Shown piece by piece: positions 34,232-42,940 of a stretch of DNA of 64,000 nucleotides. The translations under genes were made by a program, and so were the position numbers. Every line of letters starts with the position of its first letter. The first letter of the stretch is position 1. The DNA comes from Anaerorhabdus sp036636695 (GTDB lineage Bacteria; Bacillota_I; Bacilli_A; Erysipelotrichales; Erysipelotrichaceae): the NCBI RefSeq assembly GCF_036636695.1, contig NZ_JAVWNW010000003.1, one strand, 5' to 3'. The notes beneath the pieces were generated by a model. The model worked only from the letters and a program-made list of their open reading frames with translations, was not told the DNA's origin and did not search any database.

Positions 34232-35515
34232 ATGAAAAGTGAGTACTTAAGACTTATTCAAGATATTGTTGTTAACCTATTCTTTTTAAGTATAGGTGTT
34301 TTATTTTTTGTCCGATACGAAACGGTATGGATTGTAATTTATATTTTGACCGTTATTACGCTGACACTATTAGGATTATCTCAATTGATAGAAATTAGCA
34401 GAAGTAAAACACCTAAGAAATTAAAGGACTATCTTCCAGTACTATCAAGTTTTGGATTCACAATTTTTATTGGATTATTTCCAGTAAACTTTTTTAGGTT
34501 CGTACATATTGTTTTTGGATGGTATATTTTAATAAATGCAGTGATACAAATGATTGATTACTATGTATATCGTAGAGATTCATTAAAAGGTGCATCACTT
34601 TTATTCATTAAGAGTTGTATTGGATTTGTAGTCGCAATTAGTTTGATTTTTGTTCCACGAGATAAATTGTGGGTTTTATCCTTAGTTGCTGGCATTTATT
34701 TTATCTTTCATGCTGTTGTGTCAATTAGCGAAGATATAAAAGATTTATTACCAGATAATACAAAAAATAAAGTAAGGAAACATTTAAGTGTGGCAGCTCC
34801 TGTATTATTAGCTGCAATGATTCCACAACAATTTTTCTTTAGTATCAAAGGGATGATAAAACAAAACAAAATGGAATTAGATTATAATCCATATGATGAT
34901 ACACCAGCAGATTTAGAAGTATTCATTTACTTAAAAGAAAGTGGTCCTGAATCTTTAGGACATGTTGATATAAGTTTTAAAAATAAAATTTATTCTTATG
35001 GTTGTCATGACCCTGAAAATAGAGAATTATTTGGAACACTAGGAGATGGTGTATTGATTGTATCGGATCGCAATTCCTTTTTGGAGAATGCTATTCAAAA
35101 TGATGAAAAAACAATTATTGGATATAAAATAGAGCTTACAGAAAATCAAAAAGCGATTATTCAGAAGAAAATAGATAATCTATTAGCGCGTTGTGTTGAA
35201 TGGTCATGCAAGGCGAAAATTGCTTACGATTCTGGTAATTCGATGGATAGTTGTATTGATTATGCATCTCGTGTATTTAAGACATGTCGTGCAAAAATGT
35301 ATAAATTTATTGAAGGGAAATATAAAACATATTTTGTATTTAGTACAAACTGTGTTCTTATTGCAGACTATTTGATTCGTACACAAGAATTAGATTTAAT
35401 TAAAATAAGTGGTATTGTAACACCAGGAAGTTATATTAGTTTTTTGAATCAAGAGTTATTGCGTGAAAAAAGTTGTGTGATTGAAAGGACGGTATATCAA
35501 AAGGAAGCTATATGA
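34232..35515 (+). CDS. DUF308-like membrane protein fused to a permuted papain-like domain
   Basis: About 427 residues. Six hydrophobic helices (about 10-205) form a DUF308/HdeD-like membrane region. The soluble C-terminal half contains LGHVDISFKNKIYSYG with His244 and FSTNCVLIADYLI with Cys374. The order His then Cys suits the permuted NlpC/P60 (YiiX/LRAT-like) fold, so an amidase, thioesterase or peptidase is possible; this is inference. ATG 34232 or GTG 34229 follows AAGGAG at 34215-34220. It overlaps the K+ channel gene (ATGA), forming an operon. Confidence 0.75.
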   Translation: MKSEYLRLIQDIVVNLFFLSIGVLFFVRYETVWIVIYILTVITLTLLGLSQLIEISRSKTPKKLKDYLPVLSSFGFTIFIGLFPVNFFRFVHIVFGWYILINAVIQMIDYYVYRRDSLKGASLLFIKSCIGFVVAISLIFVPRDKLWVLSLVAGIYFIFHAVVSISEDIKDLLPDNTKNKVRKHLSVAAPVLLAAMIPQQFFFSIKGMIKQNKMELDYNPYDDTPADLEVFIYLKESGPESLGHVDISFKNKIYSYGCHDPENRELFGTLGDGVLIVSDRNSFLENAIQNDEKTIIGYKIELTENQKAIIQKKIDNLLARCVEWSCKAKIAYDSGNSMDSCIDYASRVFKTCRAKMYKFIEGKYKTYFVFSTNCVLIADYLIRTQELDLIKISGIVTPGSYISFLNQELLREKSCVIERTVYQKEAI

Positions 35516-35934
35516 AACGATTAAAATTACTATGGAAAATATTACGTTTTACAGGCACTGATAAAATTGTTAGTGGATTTTTTGTTTTTCTTTTATTAAG
35601 TACTTTTGTTGTGATGTTGGTTGAACCACAAATAAAAAATTATGGAGATGCGTTATGGTTTACCTTTTCTTCTTTTACAACAATTGGATATGGCGATATT
35701 GTAGTGACTACATTTGCAGGTAGAGTTATTACGATGGTTTTGGCTCTTTATGGAATTATTGTAGTTGCATTAATACCAGGTGTTTTGGTAAGTTATTTTA
35801 CAGAAATTAAATCAATGAAAGAAAATGAAACAATTATACAGTTTTTAGATAAACTAGAAAATTTACCTAATTTATCGAAAGACGAATTGGCTAAAATTTC
35901 TGATAATGTAAAACAAAGGAGATATAAAATATAA
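35512..35934 (+). CDS. Two-TM potassium channel
   Basis: The 140-residue protein has two membrane helices (about 19-37 and 70-92) around a pore loop with filter TTIGYGD (56-62), the K+ selectivity signature. The cytosolic tail is short and helical (about 95-140) and lacks an RCK domain. Four copies would make a channel. The start overlaps the stop of the upstream membrane protein. Confidence 0.92.
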   Translation: MKRLKLLWKILRFTGTDKIVSGFFVFLLLSTFVVMLVEPQIKNYGDALWFTFSSFTTIGYGDIVVTTFAGRVITMVLALYGIIVVALIPGVLVSYFTEIKSMKENETIIQFLDKLENLPNLSKDELAKISDNVKQRRYKI

Positions 35935-35953
35935 AGACCGCATTGTATATGCG
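35935..35953. terminator. Bidirectional terminator
   Basis: GACCGCAT, TGTAT, ATGCGGTC lies between converging genes. Confidence 0.85.
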
Positions 35954-35955
35954 GT

Positions 35956-37029
35956 CTATTTAAATAATTTAATTGTACCATCATCATTTAGATGCTTTAA
36001 TAATGACAATGTAATAGGCAATCCAAATAAGCCTAAGAATCCAAATAATTGTGTTCCCACAAACATTGCAAGCAATGTTACAATTGGATGTAAACCAAGT
36101 TGTGCTCCAACAATTTTAGGCTCTAGTATATTTCGTATTACTGTGATTGCTAGATAAACTACAAGCAATCCTATAGCTAAGGCAAAGTTGCCTTGGAAAG
36201 CGACAAGAATCATCCACGGAATCATAATACCACCTGTACCTAACACAGGAAGAATATCGAAGAAGGCAATGAGTAATGCTACAAGAATCGCATTTTCTAC
36301 ACGAATCAATGATAGACCAATAGATAGTTCAATAAATGTAATCGTCATAATCAAAGCATAAGATCGTATACATACAAAGAGTGTACCCACAATATAATTT
36401 TTAATATGGATAATTAAATTAGAAGCTTTTTCAGATAATTGACGTTTACAGAAAGAAACAATTAAATCATAATCAATGGCAATAAAGAATGTTGAAATGA
36501 TAGCCATTAAGATTTTGATAAATAACCCAGGTAAAGTACTTGCGTAATTTGATACAACGGAGATGGCTCCTACTGAAAGTGAAGAGAATAATTCACCAAT
36601 TGATTGTACAAAATTATTGAATACGTCACTAATTGTCTTAATAAGACTTGGATCTAAAGTTTTAAATGAATTTTCAATCATATCGAAGAAATTTATTAAG
36701 AGTGGACTTAATTCAGTCTTATAGAAATTTGGTAAACTCGTAACTAAATTCGCTAAACTAGTACCGATTTTAATTGCGATAAATGCACATAATACACCAA
36801 TTGTTGAGTAGAATAGAATTACCATAATAAGTGAAACAGCACGATAAGGTAATTTAATTTTCTTTGCCATCCATTTTGTAGGTTTTCTTAATAAGTAGGC
36901 AATAATAAATGCAACAAGGAATGGTGCTAATAAATTTAATCCATATTTAATAATCATGAAAACAAGGATAGTGATAATTGTGTAGTAGAATGCATTAATA
37001 ATAAAATTCTTCTTTTTTTCTAGACTCAT
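35956..37029 (-). CDS. AI-2E family transporter (YtvI-like permease)
   Basis: The 357-residue protein has about eight membrane helices and the family layout: ILVFMIIKYGLNLLAPFLVAFIIAYLLRKP at the N-terminus and PVLGTGGIMIPW plus IVGAQLGLHPIVTLLAMFVG near the end. The name comes from one E. coli member; other members are sodium/proton antiporters or sporulation-associated YtvI proteins, so autoinducer export should not be assumed. GGAGGGC precedes the ATG. Confidence 0.9.
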   Translation of the reverse strand: MSLEKKKNFIINAFYYTIITILVFMIIKYGLNLLAPFLVAFIIAYLLRKPTKWMAKKIKLPYRAVSLIMVILFYSTIGVLCAFIAIKIGTSLANLVTSLPNFYKTELSPLLINFFDMIENSFKTLDPSLIKTISDVFNNFVQSIGELFSSLSVGAISVVSNYASTLPGLFIKILMAIISTFFIAIDYDLIVSFCKRQLSEKASNLIIHIKNYIVGTLFVCIRSYALIMTITFIELSIGLSLIRVENAILVALLIAFFDILPVLGTGGIMIPWMILVAFQGNFALAIGLLVVYLAITVIRNILEPKIVGAQLGLHPIVTLLAMFVGTQLFGFLGLFGLPITLSLLKHLNDDGTIKLFK

Positions 37030-37104
37030 AAAAGCCCTCCATGAAATTTAGTTTGTAAGGGTATTGTATGGTAACTGATATTGAAAGTCAAATGTGATAA
37101 ATAA

Positions 37105-37124
37105 AAATTGGCTTTCGCCAATTT
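37105..37124 (-). terminator. Terminator of the esterase/ATP-grasp unit
   Basis: On the minus strand AAATTGGC, GAAA tetraloop, GCCAATTT and TTATTT follow the esterase stop. Confidence 0.85.
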
Positions 37125-37875
37125 ATAAAATAAAGTTTAGATAATAGGGTAATTGTTTACGCCACCATGGCCAATCATGGTTTACATCAAATCCCCAATA
37201 GTCAATTTGTGCAGGAATATTTTTGATTTTAAATAGTTCTTCTATTTTTTTTGTATCGACAATCATATCATCTTCCCATTCACCCTGACCAACACAAAGA
37301 ATAATCTTGCGACTTCGATATAAATCGAGGTAGTAATGATCTAGAGATATATTCTCAATACATTGAATAGGTGAGTTCATATATACAAGATCATCTGAGT
37401 ATTCATGAAAGAAGTGTCTAGCGTGATAGATACCACTAAGAGCAATCACAGAATCAAATAAATCTGGTCTTCTGAGGAAGAAGTTTAGAGAATGAGCAGC
37501 TCCCATACTACAACCAGTTAAAAGAATTCCTTTAAATTCATTATTGTTTGCATCCATGCTCATATGACGCACACGAGGTACAAATTCATCACATACATAT
37601 TGATACCAACGCTCATGCTGTTCAATTCTTTCCCGTGGTGATTTGTCAGTGCTAGACCAAGTTTCCAAGTCGATACTATCAACGCAATAGAATTGAATTA
37701 GTCCTTGTTCAATTTGTTTACGGCAAGATTCAATCATCTGAAAATTTTCAAAGTCAAAAAATCGACCATCTTGTGCAGGAAAAACGATACATGGTTTTCC
37801 ACGATGTCCATATACTTTATATTCCATATCTCTATTTAAGTTAAAACTGTATTCCTTAAAATATTCTATTTTCAT
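37123..37875 (-). CDS. Alpha/beta-hydrolase esterase (COG4947-like)
   Basis: The 250-residue protein has the nucleophile elbow GCSMGAAHSLNF (Ser123), the N-terminal strand KPCIVFPAQDGRFFDF and a late His in NHDWPWW. It matches the putative esterase group COG4947. It has no signal peptide. It begins eight bases after the ATP-grasp gene, and these two families are known to be paired in several Firmicutes and Actinobacteria, suggesting joint action on one small molecule or peptide. The substrate is unknown. Confidence 0.88.
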   Translation of the reverse strand: MKIEYFKEYSFNLNRDMEYKVYGHRGKPCIVFPAQDGRFFDFENFQMIESCRKQIEQGLIQFYCVDSIDLETWSSTDKSPRERIEQHERWYQYVCDEFVPRVRHMSMDANNNEFKGILLTGCSMGAAHSLNFFLRRPDLFDSVIALSGIYHARHFFHEYSDDLVYMNSPIQCIENISLDHYYLDLYRSRKIILCVGQGEWEDDMIVDTKKIEELFKIKNIPAQIDYWGFDVNHDWPWWRKQLPYYLNFIL

Positions 37876-37883
37876 TTTTTACC

Positions 37884-39068
37884 TCACTGTTTACACCAAT
37901 TGATAAATTCTGTAGCTTTTTTTTCAGTCTCAAAACGTGCAGTAATCATTTGATTTCCCATTGCATCTGAAAGAATATCAGGCATTCTTTCACACATGCA
38001 AATTGCATCTTTGAATTTTGTAATTATTTGAGCATTTGTATATTTGTGTTTAATATTATCACGACGACCATAATAGACACAGATATAAGGACGATGAGTA
38101 GTATCAAACTGACCTTCGTTGTAACAAACCATATTTGCCCAAATTTGATAAACATCAATATTACTGGCAAAGTTCATCATATCGGGTGTATATCCACCAG
38201 GAGGGCGCATATTTACTTCGAGTCCGATTAAATCACCTTTTTTGCCTAATCCCTCTTTATCATGTAAAAGTTTGAAATATTCACAATGGAAAAATCTACT
38301 CTTTACATTAAATTCTTTAATAACTCGTTGCCCAATTTCTTTTAAATCAGGTGGAATTTGTTTAAGAGAATAATACGTAATTTCTTTTTTCTCATTTACA
38401 ATATCCATAATTGGAGTAGGAAAACGATGTGCTGTTTCATAAATAATATTTGAGTGATTATCACATATACCATCATAGGAAAATATCTCGCCGTCAACAA
38501 ATTCTTCCATGATAAATTGTCTTGTAGGTAAATTTTCAAAAAAGCTCAATAATTCTCTATTGTTGGATAAACGATATGTTGTAGAAGCACCGACACCACT
38601 ATTTGGTTTTACGATGACAGGATATTTTACTTCAGCAATAAACTTCTTTGCATTTTCAAGCGTAGTAACTAAAGAATAACGGGCGGTCTTAACATTAGCA
38701 CGGGCATAGTAGGCTTTCATTTCAGATTTATATTTATAAGCATTTACTTCATGAACTTGAACACCAGTTTTAATATTGAAATCAGTTCTGAGTTTAGCAT
38801 CTTGCACAAGCCAGTATTCATTGTTTGATTCTAACCAATCAATCTTTCCATATTTAAATGAGAAGTATGCAACAGCACGAAATACTTCATTATAATCTTC
38901 TAGTGAAGTAACTTGATAGTAGTCATCAAGTGCATTTTGGCAATTCTTCGTTAATGCAGTCACACTCTCTTCGCCAATTCCAAGAGTTCTAACACCATTA
39001 TTTTTAAGTGCTGAACAAAATAGATAATATGTTTTTGGAAAGTTTGGTGAGATAAATATAAAATTCAT
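37884..39068 (-). CDS. ATP-grasp ligase
   Basis: The 394-residue protein has an ATP-grasp fold: a nucleotide-binding N-terminal domain (NFIFISPNFPKTYYLFC), the ATP lid KYPVIVKPNSGVGASTTYRLSN, FIMEEFVDGEIFSYDG, and the Mg-binding LIGLEVNMRPPGGYTPDMMNF. It resembles carbamoyl-phosphate synthase large-subunit-like ligases, which join a carboxylate to an amine via acyl phosphate. ATG 39068 with AAGGGGTGA upstream is preferred over GTG 39077. It forms an operon with the esterase. Confidence 0.88.
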   Translation of the reverse strand: MNFIFISPNFPKTYYLFCSALKNNGVRTLGIGEESVTALTKNCQNALDDYYQVTSLEDYNEVFRAVAYFSFKYGKIDWLESNNEYWLVQDAKLRTDFNIKTGVQVHEVNAYKYKSEMKAYYARANVKTARYSLVTTLENAKKFIAEVKYPVIVKPNSGVGASTTYRLSNNRELLSFFENLPTRQFIMEEFVDGEIFSYDGICDNHSNIIYETAHRFPTPIMDIVNEKKEITYYSLKQIPPDLKEIGQRVIKEFNVKSRFFHCEYFKLLHDKEGLGKKGDLIGLEVNMRPPGGYTPDMMNFASNIDVYQIWANMVCYNEGQFDTTHRPYICVYYGRRDNIKHKYTNAQIITKFKDAICMCERMPDILSDAMGNQMITARFETEKKATEFINWCKQ

Positions 39069-39171
39069 ACCTGTCACCCCTTATTATCACTTATTATAGT
39101 ATTGTTAGCGACACAAGGCTACACTTTTAAGAGATTTCGATTATAATGTTTATAAATAGATGGAGAAATAT

Positions 39172-39453
39172 ATGACAAAATTGGAAGAAGCTAGAAAAAA
39201 CATAAATGAAATTGATGCTGAAATCGCAAAATTATTTGAGAAGAGAATGATGGCTGTGGAAGAAGTAATTGCTTATAAGATAGAAAATAATCTTCCAATA
39301 TTCGATGAGAGTCGTGAAAAAGAAGTACTTAAACGTAATGTGGAAAAGTTAAATAATGAAAAGCTTCGATTATATTATGAAGAATATCTTCAAATGATGA
39401 TGGATATTTCAAAAAAATATCAAAAAGCAATTCTTAACGAAAAAAAGGAATGA
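39172..39453 (+). CDS. Chorismate mutase type II
   Basis: The 93-residue all-helical protein has the AroQ pattern: LEEARKNINEIDAEIAKLFEKRMMAVEEVIAYKIENNLPIFDESREKEVL. Conserved Arg, Lys and Glu residues of the active site are present. It converts chorismate to prephenate for Phe/Tyr. ATG 39172 follows GGAG; an ATG 12 bases earlier overlaps that site. No other aromatic gene is nearby. Confidence 0.92.
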   Translation: MTKLEEARKNINEIDAEIAKLFEKRMMAVEEVIAYKIENNLPIFDESREKEVLKRNVEKLNNEKLRLYYEEYLQMMMDISKKYQKAILNEKKE

Positions 39454-39467
39454 TAAATTCCTTTTTA
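39442..39467. terminator. Bidirectional terminator
   Basis: AAAAAGGAAT, GATA, AATTCCTTTTT between converging chorismate mutase and ABC exporter genes; both stop codons touch it. Confidence 0.85.
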
Positions 39468-41198
39468 TTTTGAAAATTGCATATTGTAAAGTGTTGCATA
39501 AGTTTTGTTGAGTTGAAGGAGTTCTTCATGAGTACCTTGTTCAACAATACCTTCTTCAGATAGAACAAGAATTCTTTCAGCATTACGAATCGTAGATAAA
39601 CGATGAGCGATAACAAATGTTGTACGATTTCTTGCTAAACTTTCTAATGAATCTTGTACAACTTTTTCACTTTCATTATCCAGTGCACTTGTTGCTTCAT
39701 CAAAAATAAGGATAGGTGGATTCTTCAAGAATACACGGGCAATCGCAAGTCTTTGTTTTTGACCACCTGAAAGTTTTACACCACGTTGTCCAATATCAGT
39801 ATCATAGCCATCAGGTAAATCTAAGATAAAATCATGTGCATTGGCATTTTTGGCGGCTTGTACGATTTCTTCGTCAGTTGCATCGGGTTTTCCATAACGA
39901 ATGTTTTCTAAAATAGTTCCAGTGAATAAGTATACATCTTGTTGAACGATACCAACCTTTGAACGAAGTGATTTCATCTTCACATCACGGATATCATAGC
40001 CATCAATAAGGATACTTCCTTCACTAACTTCATAGAATCTAGGAATTAGTGAACACAGTGTAGTTTTACCAGCTCCACTAGAACCTACTAATGCGATATA
40101 TTGTCCAGGCGTTACATCTAAATTAATATTTTTTAAAACATAATCTGATTTTTCGTTATATCTAAATCCAACATTATTGAATAGTACATGACCTTCTACA
40201 TCATTTAAATCAATAGCATCTTTCTTATCTTGGATATCTGGTTCAATTTCAAGAATTTCCATAAAACGTTCAAAACCAGTTACACCTTCTTGAAATTGTT
40301 CCGTAAAGTTGATTAATTTTTTGACTGGATCTGTGAAATTACTAATATAAAGAATAAAAGTGATAAGATCTCCAATAACAATAATTCCATTTCCGATAAA
40401 GAGTGAACCTGCAACTACAACAATAACGGTTAAGAAAGTAATAAAGGCACCTAAGCCAGAATGAAATTGTGCCATTGCATAATAACTATTTCGTTTACTA
40501 TTTACATAATTATTGTTTTCAATATCAAATTTCTCAATTTCACTTGATTCATTTGCAAAAGATTTTACAACACGAATACCAGACAAGTTATCTTCAATAC
40601 GGGCATTAATTTCACCAACGCGCTTACGATTTTGGCGATAAGCTTTTTTCATTTTTACATTACAGTAGTAAGCAAAGATAACCATAGGTGGAAGTGTAGC
40701 AAACACAATAAGTGTCAAATATGGGTTTATAGAAAATAAAATAATAAATGCTCCTATAAACTTAATTAGAGAAATTACAACATCTTCAGGACCGTGATGG
40801 TACAATTCGGATAGTGAAAATAAATCGTTTGTTAACCGTGACATTAGAATACCAGTTTTTTGATCATCATAGAAACTAAATGACAATTTTTGATAATGTG
40901 AGAATAAATCATTACGCATATCATGTTCCATATACACACCCATAAGATGTCCTTTATACGTAATGAAGAAATTTGCGGCAAATTCAATACAAGCTAACCC
41001 AGCCATAATAGCACCAACAATGAAGATCTGATTAAATGGAATAGGTGTTTCCAATAAGATTGTATTTGTGATTTGTCTTGTAAGTAAAGGCAAGGCCAAT
41101 GAAATACCCGCGACTACGAGGGCACAACCCATATCGGCAAAAAATAATTTTTTATATGGCTTATAGTATGAAAAGAATTTGCGTACTCTGTTATTCAT
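39465..41198 (-). CDS. ABC exporter, fused membrane and ATPase domains
   Basis: The 577-residue half-transporter has six TM helices (about 15-315) and an ATPase domain with Walker A GSSGAGKTT, Q-loop VQQDVYLFTGTI, signature LSGGQKQRLAIARV, Walker B PILIFDEATSALD and H-loop FVIAHRLSTIRNAE. It resembles MsbA/BmrA-like exporters and would work as a homodimer since no partner is adjacent. ATG 41198 is chosen, after TAGGGGGA. Confidence 0.93.
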   Translation of the reverse strand: MNNRVRKFFSYYKPYKKLFFADMGCALVVAGISLALPLLTRQITNTILLETPIPFNQIFIVGAIMAGLACIEFAANFFITYKGHLMGVYMEHDMRNDLFSHYQKLSFSFYDDQKTGILMSRLTNDLFSLSELYHHGPEDVVISLIKFIGAFIILFSINPYLTLIVFATLPPMVIFAYYCNVKMKKAYRQNRKRVGEINARIEDNLSGIRVVKSFANESSEIEKFDIENNNYVNSKRNSYYAMAQFHSGLGAFITFLTVIVVVAGSLFIGNGIIVIGDLITFILYISNFTDPVKKLINFTEQFQEGVTGFERFMEILEIEPDIQDKKDAIDLNDVEGHVLFNNVGFRYNEKSDYVLKNINLDVTPGQYIALVGSSGAGKTTLCSLIPRFYEVSEGSILIDGYDIRDVKMKSLRSKVGIVQQDVYLFTGTILENIRYGKPDATDEEIVQAAKNANAHDFILDLPDGYDTDIGQRGVKLSGGQKQRLAIARVFLKNPPILIFDEATSALDNESEKVVQDSLESLARNRTTFVIAHRLSTIRNAERILVLSEEGIVEQGTHEELLQLNKTYATLYNMQFSK

Positions 41199-41263
41199 AA
41201 ATTTTCCCCCTAACATTTCTTATTAGTTTACGATATTTTAAGACAAATTCATAGATAAAAGCA

Positions 41264-41323
41264 TTGCATTTAGGTAGAAAAGTGATAGAATATTATTGTA
41301 TTAGTTAAATAATACAATAATAT
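41264..41323 (+). promoter_or_regulatory. Promoter with a 14-bp-arm operator (macrolide-type exporter)
   Basis: TTGCAT (41264-41269), 16 bp, TAGAAT (41286-41291). ATATTATTGTATTA (41290-41303) and its exact complement TAATACAATAATAT (41310-41323) flank GTTAAA and cover the start site. This is a strong repressor-operator candidate. No regulator gene is next to it. Confidence 0.6.
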
Positions 41324-41336
41324 AACGGAGGAATGT

Positions 41337-42254
41337 ATGAAGAAAGTATTGAAATGGATTGGAATAATTGTGGGAATACTTGTTCTTGCGATTGTAATAG
41401 CAAATGTATTTTTTAAACCAAGTTCAACTGTGCCGAATCAGCAAGATAATGCTGCGATGATGGGTCCAATGATGTATGGTACTACAGAGGTTAAAAATGA
41501 AGTAGTCGAAACAGAAAAAGGAATTGTTTACAATGGGAAAGTAATTCCAGTGGAAACATACTATTATACAAAAGATCCTACACTAACATTCAATGATGTC
41601 TATGTTAAAGAAGGCGATATTATTGAAGCTGGGGCAACTCTATTCGACTATAAAATTGATAATAGTATTGATGCTCAAATAGATGTTTTACAAAAGGATT
41701 TCTTAAATCTTCAACAACAATTAGATGATTACTATACGCGCGTTGAGAACTTTAAAACTGAATTGGCGGCAGCAGACCAAAGTGATACAGTGTATATCAA
41801 CTATCTTAAAGTTGAATTGAATAATGCAGAAAAGAAAATTAGTGAAATTAAAGTTAGTTGGACAGATGCGGAAGCAAAAATTAATAAACTGAAAGAAACA
41901 AAGAAGGATAGTCATATTTATTCTGATATAAGTGGTCTTGTTTATAAAGTTAATGAAAATAATTCTGTGGCACCATCTAATTTAACAACAAGTGCATACA
42001 TTGTATTATATTCAACTCAAAAAATGGTTCGAATTAGTGTATCTGAATTTGAATATAAATTAGTTCATGAAGGACAAGATGTCAATGTATCTGTCGAAAG
42101 TTTAGGAAAAGAATACACATGTAAAGTATTACGTGTTGATACAATGCCCAATAATTTAGAAACAGAAGATACTTCATACTACAACGTTGAAATCGCCATT
42201 CCTGAAGAAGTTCCATACGGATACAGTGCAGTAGTAACGGTGCCTCGTCAATGA
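41337..42254 (+). CDS. Membrane fusion/adaptor protein (MacA/YknX-like)
   Basis: The 305-residue protein has an N-terminal TM (about 7-26), a barrel-type region, a coiled-coil hairpin (about 115-190), a lipoyl-like half motif (SDISGLVYKVNENNSVAP) and a beta-barrel domain (VRISVSEFEYKLVHEGQDVNV). It is the adaptor for the ATPase and permease encoded next, all joined by ATGA overlaps. GGAGGAA precedes the ATG. Confidence 0.9.
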   Translation: MKKVLKWIGIIVGILVLAIVIANVFFKPSSTVPNQQDNAAMMGPMMYGTTEVKNEVVETEKGIVYNGKVIPVETYYYTKDPTLTFNDVYVKEGDIIEAGATLFDYKIDNSIDAQIDVLQKDFLNLQQQLDDYYTRVENFKTELAAADQSDTVYINYLKVELNNAEKKISEIKVSWTDAEAKINKLKETKKDSHIYSDISGLVYKVNENNSVAPSNLTTSAYIVLYSTQKMVRISVSEFEYKLVHEGQDVNVSVESLGKEYTCKVLRVDTMPNNLETEDTSYYNVEIAIPEEVPYGYSAVVTVPRQ

Positions 42255-42940
42255 GTGAAGTAGTTATTGAATGTCGCGATATACGTAAAACGTATAATCC
42301 TGGTGCAAATGAAACACATGCACTTGCGGGTGTTTCGTTTAAAATTCATAAAGGTGAGTTTGTGTCGATCATTGGGGCAAGTGGTTCAGGAAAAAGTACA
42401 CTTCTAAATACGCTAGGCTTGTTGGATAAACCGACAAGTGGTGAATATTTTTTAAATGGTGAAAACGTTGTAAATTACTCAGAAAAACAATTAACATTAT
42501 TGCGATTAAAAAAGTTTGGATTTATTTTCCAATCATTTAATCTTATGAATAATATTACTTGCATTAAAAATGTTGAATTGCCAATGCTTTATGCAGGTGT
42601 ATCAGCAGTTAAAAGAAAAAAAGCAGCATTGGAAAAAATGGATCGAATGCTAATTAAGGAACAAGCTAATAAAAAACCAATGACTCTTTCGGGAGGACAA
42701 CGTCAGCGTGTCGCAATCGCGAGAGCATTAATTAATAATCCAGAAGTCATCTTTGCGGATGAACCAACCGGAGCACTTGATTCCAAGACTACTAAAAGTA
42801 TTCTTGATTTATTGAAAGAATTAAACGAACAAGGGAATACAATCGTTGTTGTTACCCATGATATGAATGTTGCGAAAACCGCAAAAAGAATCATCACAAT
42901 CAAAGATGGTTTAATTGAAAGTGATGTGGTAAATATATGA
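42251..42940 (+). CDS. ABC transporter ATP-binding protein (MacB/YknY-like)
   Basis: The 229-residue ATPase has Walker A GASGSGKST, Q-loop FIFQSFNLMNNIT, signature LSGGQRQRVAIARA, Walker B VIFADEPTGALD and H-loop VVTHDMNVA. The MacB/LolD family signature TGALDSKTT is present. Both ends overlap neighbours by four bases. Confidence 0.94.
   Translation: MSEVVIECRDIRKTYNPGANETHALAGVSFKIHKGEFVSIIGASGSGKSTLLNTLGLLDKPTSGEYFLNGENVVNYSEKQLTLLRLKKFGFIFQSFNLMNNITCIKNVELPMLYAGVSAVKRKKAALEKMDRMLIKEQANKKPMTLSGGQRQRVAIARALINNPEVIFADEPTGALDSKTTKSILDLLKELNEQGNTIVVVTHDMNVAKTAKRIITIKDGLIESDVVNI

Noticed and set aside
35956..37029. Quorum-sensing (AI-2) exporter
   Set aside because: The family name derives from one E. 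coli member; there is no luxS or lsr gene nearby and other members have unrelated roles.
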